Of a stretch of DNA of 64,000 nt, positions 11,662 through 21,798 are shown piece by piece. The stretch comes from Entomortierella parvispora (taxonomy: Eukaryota > Mortierellomycota > Mortierellomycetes > Mortierellales > Mortierellaceae), in assembly GCA_963573315.1 (NCBI GenBank), contig OY752147.1, positions 62,001 to 126,000 on the forward strand. The letters are read 5' to 3'. Both the position numbers and the translations under genes were made by a program. Under the pieces are notes generated by a model, which ran no database searches, was not told where the DNA came from, and saw nothing but the letters and a program-made list of their open reading frames with translations. The first letter of the stretch is position 1; every line of letters begins with the position of its first letter.

Positions 11662-14600
11662 TTAATAATCGTCGTCATCATCGCCAGTGTAGAGTCCCCG
11701 TCCAACAGTGGTGTGCAACGGACTTTGCAAGCCAAGCATCAACATTATTCGCTGATACAAGACCGATTGCTTCACCGACCGCAACATCCGCTGCTTCAGT
11801 CGCGATCCATGCTTATAGAGCTTGAAGAGGATCACCGTAGCCATACCGACCCCGAGTCCAATCTCGATACTAAACAGAATCACAGACATGAACGTACTCC
11901 ACCAAATAAAGGCTTCCTTCCTTCGGCCAACACGCCACAGACGTTTCGCCTCAATCGTATGACCCATCAAGGACTTGAGCGACACCAGGACGATCGTGGC
12001 CAGGATCGTATTAGGTATCCGTGTGAACAGTGCCGTGAACCAGAGAAGAGTCATCAGCACCATCAAGGCCCCTACCAACGACGCGAACGGCGTCTTGGAT
12101 CCCAACTGGGCAAGAATGGCCGACCGAGTCAAATTGCCTGTACACACGTACGCACCGAAACAAGATCCAAACAATGACCCAGCTCCGATGGCCAACATTT
12201 CCTGATCTGCATCTACTTCATATCCGTACTCCCGTCCAAAATGTTTGGCGACCGAGAGTGACATGACATAGACCACCAAGGCCATGAGAATTCCTGGCCA
12301 AATCAAAGGCTTCCATGTCTCCCATGCCCATCCTTCTGTCATTGTTACGGGCGGCCATGTTGGTGTTGGTAGTCCTGTGGGGATAGCTCCGATGACCTCA
12401 ATTCCATACAGCTTGTCGAGATCAAAGATGACAGTCGCGGCAGTAAACAGGACGACACAAATGAGAATATCTGGAATAGGAAAGTGGACCTTGGGGAGAC
12501 ACGTCCTGTCCTGGGCACACTCTTGTTCTTCTTGGCACTCTGCCGCCATACTAGAGATCTGCCGTTGCGTAGGATCGTGTTGGGCCGTCCCAACTGAGCT
12601 ATACTGGGCACTGGAGCACGATGATTCTTCATCAGAGTCGCTCGCGCCATTAAAAGTCACGATAGAAGTACGTCGCGTAGACACATCATTTGCAACCGAA
12701 CGATCCAATCCTTCAGCCGATTCGAACGATATCTGTTGTCGGCTGTTATCGATCAGAGATGGGTTGGAGGTGGACCGTCGGAAATTCTTGTAATGATGAG
12801 CACGCATCGGTGGTGTCGCCATTTTAGGTACCCGTCCCAACGCTCCAGTGTTGGCCAAGCCTGCTGGGCCTTGAACTGAAGAATCGTAAGAGTGGAGTAG
12901 AGACTGCGATGGTGGTGATCGTGCGGAGCGGGGCGTATCCGCAGGTTCTCTGCGGGCAGAGGGTGGTGTTATGGGGGACGACCTTGAAGACGTTCCGGTG
13001 TCATAATCGTCCTCCCCAGAACTCTCCAATGCGACATCCTGTGCAGTCAGGAGGGCTTGATCCGAAACTGCTTTGGGCACAATACTGCTTCTGCGAGATC
13101 GACCTCCCCTTGTCCAGTTATGACCAGAACGAGCTCCCTGTACCTTGCTCTGACTTCGGCCAGGAGGTGTCCCATCCTCCAGGGTCGAGCGGCGCGAAGA
13201 AGGCGAGAACCCTGGGCGATCAGAAGGCAGGAGAGGTGTCGATGCAGAAAGCGAAGGTCGAGGCGAAACAGGAATGATTCCCAGGAGAAAATCCGACTTT
13301 GCCCTCCTGTAATATTCCAGTCGTTGGAGCATATACATCAGAATCATGGCTGCGAGACCCATGGTAAGAGCAGGCCAGGACGTTTCCTGCCAAAAATGCC
13401 CCACGATCCAGATCCAGGACTTGATCATACTAAACACTCCACTCTCGCGTGGTGGGTTCATTCCCAGCCAATGCTTCAACTGGTGAGTTCCAATATGGAA
13501 TGCAGAGGCAGTGTTGAATCCAGAGACAAGTGCTGTTGGGAGTAGGTGTCTGGAAGTCCATCGGCCTAGACGTGCCATGCTCATAAGAATCTGAATGCCA
13601 CCGACCGCAAAGGTGAGTGTGAGGCACAGAGGGAGGTATCTCCGGTAGTATTCAGAGTCTGGATCCGAGCTGTCCTCGTAGCCCTGATCTGAAAGGATTT
13701 TGTGCGCAAACTGACCGAGGAGCAAGGAGGTAATAGCAAACGTGCCGGTAGACATGTGCTTGCTTGTTCCCAAGATCGCATAGACAACTGTAGGGACCAA
13801 AGAGGTGTAGAGTCCATGGACCGGAGGCAGGGACGCCAGCATGGCGTAGGACAGACTCTGGGGGATGATGACGGCAGATATGGCTGCCAGGTGGGAGAGG
13901 ACAGATCGCCATAGGAGAGAGCAAGAAAGAAAAAAGGGGGGCGGTTAGAGGTGCAAAACGAGATGGTGGCGTGCTCCAATTGACGCGCTGGCATTTGGCC
14001 CCTGTCATGTGTTATTGGACAGAGTTGGATCCATAGAACGGCACGAAAGAAATAAGTGAGAAAATGATCCTGGAGAAGAATGAAAGGAGCGGAGATAATG
14101 CCCAGAGGGCTCCTATTCGTCTCTTGGTTGCGACATTGATATTAAAGTGAGATCCGCAAGGAGATGGATGCTGGCGGAGACAACACTGGCACTTGCTCGT
14201 GCATCCCCAATTCCCCAGCAGTGAAAGAGTGCGCCCGGGAACGACGCGGACCATCGACGCACAGAAGCGAAAGAAGGTTAAGTGTGACACATCGTCGACA
14301 TCCCGTCCATTTGTGTGTGTAAACAAAGAAAACAACAGCGGGAATGAATGCCATAAGCAGGATTGCCCCTGCTGTCACTTGTTGCGTGGGATGGCCATCT
14401 GATCGTCACTATGCTGGCCACGTCCACTTCATTACCGTATCCATCTCTTCATCCTTCTCTCATACTTACTTATGCCTGCAAAGATATCCTCGGCTGCATT
14501 GGCTCGCCAGTTGTAGCCGTTGTCAAGGACCAGCCAGTCCAGGATAGGAAAGCGTCGACGTAGGAATCCAACGACTACACCTTGGCCCTCCCTGACCTTG

Positions 14601-14971
14601 ATCTGCCATTTGGTGCCCTGTGTGCTCAGTTGATCTTGCTGGTGCGGAGAGTATGGCCCTGCAGAGCCATAGACAGAGGATGCAGAGGATGAGATGGAGG
14701 TGGACGAGAGAGAGCCGTTCGACGCGGCGTGACGGAGTCCTTGTCTGGTGGGCCTGGGTGGTTTGGTCTTGGCATGCAGCTTCTGTTGTTGTTGTAGAGA
14801 TACCTGCTGCGGCGATAGCGGGGGCGCACCCGTAGACGGAACACTGCTGGAGGTGGCTCCGTACGAGTGCTGCGGGCCACGGCCATGGTTCTGACTCGTA
14901 TTGGCAGAGTCCATGGAAGCGGGGTGCGGGTTGGCTGGGAGAGGAGTGGGAGGATTCACAGATCCATGCAT
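11662..14971 (-). CDS. SulP-family anion (sulfate) transporter without STAS domain
   Basis: Two exons, 14971-14470 and 13883-11662, 907 residues. Exon 1 codes a disordered Ser/Gln/Pro-rich cytosolic tail and the start of the SulP core (YNWRANAAEDIFAG). Joined to exon 2 it gives AGITISAVIIPQSLSYAML, the family signature, then PPVHGLYTSL. Membrane segments continue to about residue 355. A hydrophilic, Ser-rich stretch of about 265 residues follows, and the core resumes near 630 with PIPDILICVVLFTA and IPTGLPTPTWPP. The protein ends soon after the last membrane helix with a DDDDDY tail; the C-terminal STAS domain typical of SulP carriers is absent. Likely role is sulfate or related anion transport at the plasma or vacuolar membrane; substrate is unknown. 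The intron (13884-14469, 586 bases) is long for this window. Confidence 0.88.
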
Positions 14972-15451
14972 GAACTAGGGCTAGGGCGAGGAATGGGACG
15001 GAGGGAAGGAAGACGAGGCACGGTCACCATGCACTGTGGGAAGAGAGACAGAGAGAGAGAGAGACGGAGAGGGTGGGACAGGGAGAGGAAGGTGTGCAGG
15101 AAGGGAAGCAGAGAAGACAGAGGAAAGGAAAAAGAGAGAGAGGGAAAGAGGATTACATGAACAGACGTGGGGGATGGAATGAAAAGAGAGAAGAAGAAGA
15201 ATGCCAATAACTCGATCGGGTCTGATGAGCATCAAAGCCAAAGCGAAGGAAGCTTTGCTTGTTTGTATGGTGGGCAGGCGGCGCTGGGGTCTCAAGGTAT
15301 GCTGAGTGTGACATGGCATGGGTCAGGGTCAGACGCAGAGTGAGGCAGGATGTGTGTGGTGTGTGGTGTGAGGTTTTTGTTTGTTTATTTTTTATTCCTG
15401 TTTATTATTCCATCTCTTTGTCCGTCAGAAGTCAGTCTATTTGACTATTTC
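14972..15451. other. Intergenic, SulP 5' leader with CT-tracts
   Basis: Lies between the SulP start and the end of the next minus-strand gene. On the minus strand 15,030-15,160 is almost pure pyrimidine, a likely leader of the SulP gene. Nothing else is seen. Confidence 0.5.
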
Positions 15452-15989
15452 TTACTCGTATGCCAGGTACCACGCACTCTTCAGAACAACGCTCTTGGCC
15501 TTGTCAATGCGGAACCAGACAAAGTCGTGGTTGCCGCGCCATTGGTACACATAGTACTCGAACGACGCCGAGCTCGGCTGCTTCGCCTCAACCAAGTCCT
15601 TACGGATCACATCTGGCTCGCCCATGGTGCCCTTGATGTCCTCCAGTTTGGTGCCAGGCTTGCCAAAGTATTTGGCCAGTTGCTAAGCAGTCAGTTAGTC
15701 GCCATGATTCAAGCCATTGTCAGTACAGAACCTTTTAAGAGGAAATCATTGTCCATTCTTGCAAGCTATCGTAGTGCAAAGTATGTACCTGCATTGCCAA
15801 GTGCTTCTTGCCGTTGTAGTTGTCAACATCTTCGTTGGGTTCACCGCCGCCCCAATGGCCCTGGATCTTGCGCATGTCTCTGTAAGACTCACCGACGGCG
15901 AGGATTTCAGGAGAGACGGCCGCCATGACCATAGGCAGGACAAAAACCATGGCCAAGGCCAGGAACAGGGTGCGATAAAGAGCTGTCAT
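15452..15989 (-). CDS. Small secreted protein, possible BamE-like fold
   Basis: Two exons, 15989-15789 and 15682-15452, 143 residues. Residues 1 to about 24 form a signal peptide (MTALYRTLFLALAMVFVLPM then MAA). The mature part has no cysteine and reads as a short helical region followed by strands; KYFGKPGTKLEDIKGTMGEP and then YYVYQWRG and FVWFRID recall, in spacing only, the two-helix three-strand layout of BamE/SmpA proteins. I do not recognise the family and assign no function. The intron (15683-15788) has a GTACAT donor. A TATAAATA box 90 bases upstream suggests strong or regulated expression. A wall-associated or secreted effector-type protein is possible. Confidence 0.72.
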
Positions 15990-18900
15990 TTTTAAGAGAG
16001 GTGGTGGGTCAATTGTTGAAGCAATGTTGATGGGTTGGGGAGAAAGATGCAAAGACTCTGGAATGAGAAGCAATAACGTATTTATACGAATCTCACCCCC
16101 TTACAACACTCTCCCACGGTTTGCCTGGTCTGCGCTCTTTGTTCACATCGCGGACCATCATCCCGTCTGTGCCTCTTTGACACTCCATGGGGAGAGCACA
16201 CTAACTTTTTAGAGACGCGGATCTCGTACCCGACTCAATCGCTTTGCAATGGTCTTTGAATCTCAGTTGAGGAGTACTTTCCTGTTTATGTGCATTGCCA
16301 AGAAGAAAAAGAAGACACGTAGTTCCCAGGAAACGCGCAGTTTTGTCTCTTGTGTCTGACTTTGGAAACTTTTTTCTTCTCAACTGTGTACAGTTGGGAT
16401 TCTTGGCCATTTTCGATTACCGGGAGTGAGATGCATTGAATCCTTTCTTTTCCGTCGTGGTGTTGTTTGGTAACCCCACTTGCCGACCGTCCAATAGCAG
16501 CATGGTTCAACGGTCCTGTCCATCTGTATCCCCTGCATGTACACACGGTGAGATGATGGAACTTTCTCTCTGCGTTTCACGAGCCACGGTTGGGTTCAAA
16601 AATACTAATTAACGGTCGAAGAGCCAACTGCATGGTCAGTGTCATCTCACACCATTGTAGCAAAACCGACATGGTCTGGGCGCTGCTGGCCCATGCTGTC
16701 GCGACTTTGTACGTGGAAAACGAACTGGATGCAAGTACGAGCTGCTGCGTGGGAAAATCTACCTCGCCTCAAGATTGCAATAATGATGGAGGCCTGGTCG
16801 CAATCACGGTTTGCGACTGACGAAGAGGGCAGCTCCAGCTCTGTCCTTGCAGTCGCGATGTTTGATGTGTCCACATGCCAGTCAAACTCAAAAAGCCTTT
16901 TGAGCTTAAAATATAATTGGTGGCAAATACCTTCTTGCGCCACCACTGTGAACAGCAAGCTGGCAATCACCAAAGGGCAGTGCTGTAGGAGCGTCACCTG
17001 CAATTCTCCCAGAGTCGAATCTCCGTTATTAATGGATATTACAACAATGGGGCGTTTTCCTGCTGCCTGGCTCTTCAAACCACAAGAGGCATCAAGCTTG
17101 GTGCACGTTGCCCGTTTCAACACCACATGGGATTGAACCACAAAACAGAGAGCTTTCCTTGCCTATAGAAAATGATCCCCGGTCCACATGTGTACGACAA
17201 GTGGCCGAGTGCTCATCGTGCATGCCAGAAAAACGGAGCATCAAAACGCCCGGCGCACGATTTTATTGCTTGGTAGTCTACAGTGTACTATACGCTGCAG
17301 GTGTTTTATCTTCTCTCGACAAAGAGCACAAAAGGCGGATTTTTACACCGAGGAACGACTGACGTCGACTCTGAATCGGTGGCGAGGAGCTAGCTGAGAG
17401 CGATAAGCGAGAACCTTACGTCGCCACAGCCCTCACATCTGTTGAGCTGCTCAAATCTTATTGCTGCCCGTTTTCTCTCCTCCCTGTATAAACTTATAAA
17501 GTGGGCAGCTGGGATTGCAGCCCACGATATTTTTCAAGCTGTAGGGTCCGGAACAAAGATCCTTCGAAGTGAAGATACTACCATGACGACAGCGGCTCTG
17601 TCTAGCTCGATCCAAAGCCGGCACCATGAGTCTGATGGGTTCAGTAACGCACCACAAGGTCTAATTTGATTACAAAGTCGGCTCTTCTCGTCCTGGGGTC
17701 CATTCTACACAGAATTCTCGGGTCAATGCTTGGTCCGTAGCAAGACAGAGGAAGAATTGGCTCTTTTTTTTCATTTCTATTCACTTGGGAGAGGAGAGGG
17801 GGGAAGGGAGAAAGGAAAGGAAAAATCTTTGAGGGGGTCGGGGCGAGACCTGGCACAGTCTGACGAGCGAAGGGTGAACGGAGACGTCAAAAGGAGGTCT
17901 GGATCAACGAACCGCCAATGCTTTTGCTGCGCGCGACAAGGTCCACCTGTGGAGGAGAGAGCAATTGGAGTTGTTACTGACATGATCAGCCCCCCTTGCT
18001 CTCTATCCTCTATCCCTCACTCTTGCATTGTGATCCCTGAGTCCCTGTCATGGAACTGCAGTGCCTGCTAGATAAAAGTTGGTGGTTTGAGATGTTCACC
18101 CGACACGGCAGGGCAGGTTTGACACCAACACCAACACCATAGAAACACCAGATCCGTGATTCCCACCCCCTGCCCAGAGCCCGTCCTCCTGGGCCCTGCC
18201 AGAAAATGGGTGAATCAGCAATGGGACTAGTCCATTGTCACCAATGGAGCGGAATGGAATGAAAGGAGACTTTGAACAATGTCTTTGTGGCGACGCACAA
18301 AGGGCGGGCAGAGGCCAAACGCGTGTGCCAGCTTTTTTTTTTTTCTTTTTATTTCCGATCCGCGAGATCTCTTTTCGGCCGCCACCACCACGAACACTGC
18401 CTCCCAGCAATGTACACGTAATGTACCTGACCATCATCTCCAATATCTTCGTCGCCGCTCTGCCCCACCCCTGCTCCTGCTCCCGCTCCATCTGATCTGT
18501 CTGTCTTTGTTCCTGCTTCCGCTCCGCCTCCTCTTTCCCCTTCAACAGGTCTGCCTGTACTGTATTGTATTGTTTCCTTCAGCCCCTGCTGATTTCTTCC
18601 GGATCTACCTTCTACCCCTCACTGTCCCAAGCCGGGAAGAAGAAGAAAGCACGCTTCCGCGGCCCCCAAAGACGCGACAGCAGTAGAGATCAGTGCAACG
18701 CTCGAAACACCGACTCTCCTCCAGGAACACGCGGCAATTGAGAGGGACGATCATCTGAAAGAAAAGAAACAGGGCATCGCTCTCTTTTTTTTTTTTTTCC
18801 TTCAAAGCTTTACTCTTGTGCAACCGCTCCCACTCGCCGTCTGTTCTCCACCTGAACTCACTCTCTCCCCTGGGTTTTTGCTCTCTCCACTCCCCCCTTG

Positions 18901-19247
18901 AATCCCTCAGTCCACAGCTGGCACGTTGGGGGGCACGTCCATTTCGATATTTTTGAAGTCTACAGTCTTCTATTCTTAGTGAACAAAAGCATCACTTTCT
19001 TATTTTATTTCAACTGCCGTTCCTCAATCTGTCTTGGGGGTCGACGCTCTTGTGTCTCTTTGCCATACGCTCATACCCCTGGAGATATCACCACAAGAAG
19101 AATACGCCCTCAATTCTTGCAGCTATCAGAGCAGGGCCGCCTTTGTTTCTGTGCCTCGAACAACTGCCTCGAACAACCGCCTCGGACCGGACACTTTTTT
19201 TTTCCACCCATTGAACTACACGCTCTCAAAGGCCACTCCTTGTCGAG
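15990..19247. other. Intergenic, 3.3 kb, no gene seen
   Basis: Divergent region between the small secreted protein (minus) and the mucin-like protein (plus). Open frames are short, overlap on both strands and show no domain. From about 18,340 the plus strand becomes pyrimidine-rich, as expected of a long leader for the gene at 19248. Confidence 0.55.
16079..16086 (-). promoter_or_regulatory. TATA box (minus strand)
   Basis: TATAAATA on the minus strand, 90-97 bases before the start codon at 15989; same spacing as in the histidine-brace gene. Confidence 0.7.
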
Positions 19248-21566
19248 ATGATTTCCTTGGAGTACCGCCGTCGTCCCTCTTTGCCTTCTTCTTCTTTCTT
19301 CACCTTTCCTTTTCCCCCTCTCGCCTCCTCTTCTTTCATTTCCACCTCACGTCAGAATTCACCTTCTCGAAAGTCCCCTCCTTCTCCCCCCTCGCCCTCC
19401 TCTCGATTTTCTACAACGCCATTCTATTCTCTCTTCTCTTTCCTCTCCATCCTCACAGCCTTGAATCCAATTGATATTGCTCAGGCACAACCTCCCGTCC
19501 CTCCATCCTCATCCCACTCTTCCTCTTTTCCTTTCGGAACCGACAACAACAACAACAGCAACAGCGACGACAATAGAAACGACCGCAATAACAACAGTGA
19601 TATTGATCCAAACCTGATGGCAGCCGCTGCTCTCTCCACATCTTCCGGTGGTCGACAAACTCACCTCTCTGTCCAATCCTCCACCACCACCATAAATGTC
19701 ATCACACAGGCCAGCACTCTCGCATCAACCATCTCCACCACTGCTCCATTGTCCACGACCACAACCACTACGATCCGTACCTTTTCTGACCATATTATCA
19801 CAGTCGATGTTTCGACTAGCACCAGCAGCGGTGTGGTGGGCCCAACAACGGCTGTCTCGACAGAGAAACCGTATGGATGGACGGATGATAAAAACACGAA
19901 TGGGGGCTTAATGTTGACGGTCTCACTAGTGGTCGTGTTTGTGGTCCTGACTGGGTTGATCCTTGTCGTGTTTTGTCTGTTCCGGAGACGGTCTGCTCAG
20001 GCGCGTCGACAGATGCGGCAACTCTCAAAAGGGGCGTCCTCCTCCTCTGTACTCGAGAATGGACATTCCACCGCCGCTGGGGGTAAAACAGGAACAATGC
20101 TTCGGGATGGCAACAATCGTCACAGTTTCAGTGGGATCCGAGGTACAAGCGGAAGTGGCAGTCGGTCAAGTGGAATCTTTTTGGCCAGCGGTGGGGCTGG
20201 CCTTGCGGGTTCGAACGCAAGTCAGAATGGTAGTGGCATTGGCACGCCCAGGACTGGAAGTAATTATGGTACCTCTGAGATTGATATTAATCGAGCCCTG
20301 CAGGAAATGTCGGAACTGCACCAGAGTCATCGGTTGTCCAAGAGGAGTAGTAATCTCAGTCTGGGCCATTCGCGCATGCTGAGCCCTGTCATGTCTGCAG
20401 CTGCTGTGGCAGGTGCGAGACCACCGAGTTTGATGGGCTCTGGATATTACAGTGGGTCCAATTCTGGCACGCCTGGTGGCCCTGGTGCTGATAGCAACAG
20501 TCGCGCCAACAGCTTTGTCATGGGCGGAGGCAGTAGTAGCACGGGCACTGGTGGTGGAGGCGATAGCGGTTCAGGACACCTTTTGGAATCCTCGTCTTCG
20601 TCTAGACCCCAAGGCGAGTTCAGGAGTAGTCAATACGACGAGCAGTATGGACGGGTCAGTCCTCTCCCCCAACCTCACGACTATCAGCAGCAGCAAGAGT
20701 TTATGCAAGAGTCGTCTCCACAATTGCTTGGCACGGGTCAAGACGACGTTGCTTCTGGCAGCGTGCAAATCACCGATCGCGTAATGTCCCCAACATTGCC
20801 ACTGCCACCTGCCCCCCAGGTCCACGTTCACCCGCTCCCGCTACTGAACCGCAGCACAGGGCACCTCCCTATGCACGGAGAACGACCCCACAGTATGATG
20901 GTGGCCCCACAGTCGTCTTCGAACCTAGTCATTCCTCCTTCAATCACAACTAGGAGACGATCCATGATGAACACAAACAGCATGTATGTGGCCCAAGCGG
21001 GCCAACGTCCTCCTTCGTTCCTAGCGCAGCAGCAACAATCAGCCTATTATACTTCGCCTCCCCCACCTCCTCAGTTTTTCCAGCAACAACAACAACAGCA
21101 GCACCTCACCTATCCACTACCACCACAGCCTTATCAATCCCAACAATACGACTATGTTGACTCTCCGTCTGAAAGCTCCCCTGCCATGACAAACTCAACA
21201 CAACGTGGACCTGATGAAGGCTCATCATCCACATCTACATCTCCCCCCGCCACCACCGTCGATGACGTTGCCCTCCATTCCACGGGTAAACTCGAACCCA
21301 AACGGGAAGAAGACGGGGACGACGGTATGGAGGCTGAGGACATTGGAGCAGGTGTAGGGAGTGGATCTCCGTCGAGTCTTCTCCTCGGAGCAGGAAGACG
21401 CTCACTGACCCTGACCTCGGATGCCGATTCTCAGCCCGAGGTCGTGATCACATCTCCGCTTCAAACGAAAGCCCTCCCTGATACAAAAGCCTCAGTCACT
21501 ACTACAGGTCCTTCTGCCACCGGACTTGAAGAAGTGACAAACTCAAGTACCATCCATCCCGCATAG
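19248..21566 (+). CDS. Ser/Thr-rich single-pass membrane protein, Mid2/mucin-like
   Basis: Intronless, 772 residues. The N-terminal 220 residues are Ser/Thr/Pro-rich with Asn repeats, suited to heavy O-mannosylation. One strong membrane helix lies at about 222-246 (VSLVVVFVVLTGLILVVFCL), followed by a basic FRRRSAQARRQMRQ stop-transfer stretch and a cytosolic tail of about 520 residues rich in Ser, Gly and Gln. This layout is that of fungal wall-stress sensors (Mid2/Wsc type) or signalling mucins, but no Cys-rich Wsc domain is seen. The signal sequence is unusual: the first hydrophobic stretch (FYSLFSFLSILTAL) begins only near residue 58, so either the n-region is very long or an upstream exon was missed. 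The tail has Gln-rich runs near residues 585-630. I assign no sensor function with confidence. Confidence 0.72.
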   Translation: MISLEYRRRPSLPSSSFFTFPFPPLASSSFISTSRQNSPSRKSPPSPPSPSSRFSTTPFYSLFSFLSILTALNPIDIAQAQPPVPPSSSHSSSFPFGTDNNNNSNSDDNRNDRNNNSDIDPNLMAAAALSTSSGGRQTHLSVQSSTTTINVITQASTLASTISTTAPLSTTTTTTIRTFSDHIITVDVSTSTSSGVVGPTTAVSTEKPYGWTDDKNTNGGLMLTVSLVVVFVVLTGLILVVFCLFRRRSAQARRQMRQLSKGASSSSVLENGHSTAAGGKTGTMLRDGNNRHSFSGIRGTSGSGSRSSGIFLASGGAGLAGSNASQNGSGIGTPRTGSNYGTSEIDINRALQEMSELHQSHRLSKRSSNLSLGHSRMLSPVMSAAAVAGARPPSLMGSGYYSGSNSGTPGGPGADSNSRANSFVMGGGSSSTGTGGGGDSGSGHLLESSSSSRPQGEFRSSQYDEQYGRVSPLPQPHDYQQQQEFMQESSPQLLGTGQDDVASGSVQITDRVMSPTLPLPPAPQVHVHPLPLLNRSTGHLPMHGERPHSMMVAPQSSSNLVIPPSITTRRRSMMNTNSMYVAQAGQRPPSFLAQQQQSAYYTSPPPPPQFFQQQQQQQHLTYPLPPQPYQSQQYDYVDSPSESSPAMTNSTQRGPDEGSSSTSTSPPATTVDDVALHSTGKLEPKREEDGDDGMEAEDIGAGVGSGSPSSLLLGAGRRSLTLTSDADSQPEVVITSPLQTKALPDTKASVTTTGPSATGLEEVTNSSTIHPA

Positions 21567-21798
21567 TCGATGCGAGCATAGCATACCCTACCTCCTTACT
21601 TTTCCTTTTCAAAAAAAAACAAAAAGTAGAATTGTATGAACAAACTAAATCTATCATCCCAAGTACTGTACTTTGCTTTTCGTATTGTTTCGTATTAGTG
21701 GGGTCTTGCAGTTTATTAGATAGAACAACTTGTCGATAAAGGGGGGGGAGGGGGAGAGGGGCAGAGAGGGACAGGAGGATGCCCTACTCATTTTTATT

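Noticed and set aside
14142-14378. Hydrophobic frame resembling a membrane exon (TAGAILLMAFIPAVVFFV) between SulP exons
   Set aside because: Joining exon 1 directly to 13883 gives the exact SulP signature AGITISAVIIPQS; including this frame would break it. It is intron sequence.
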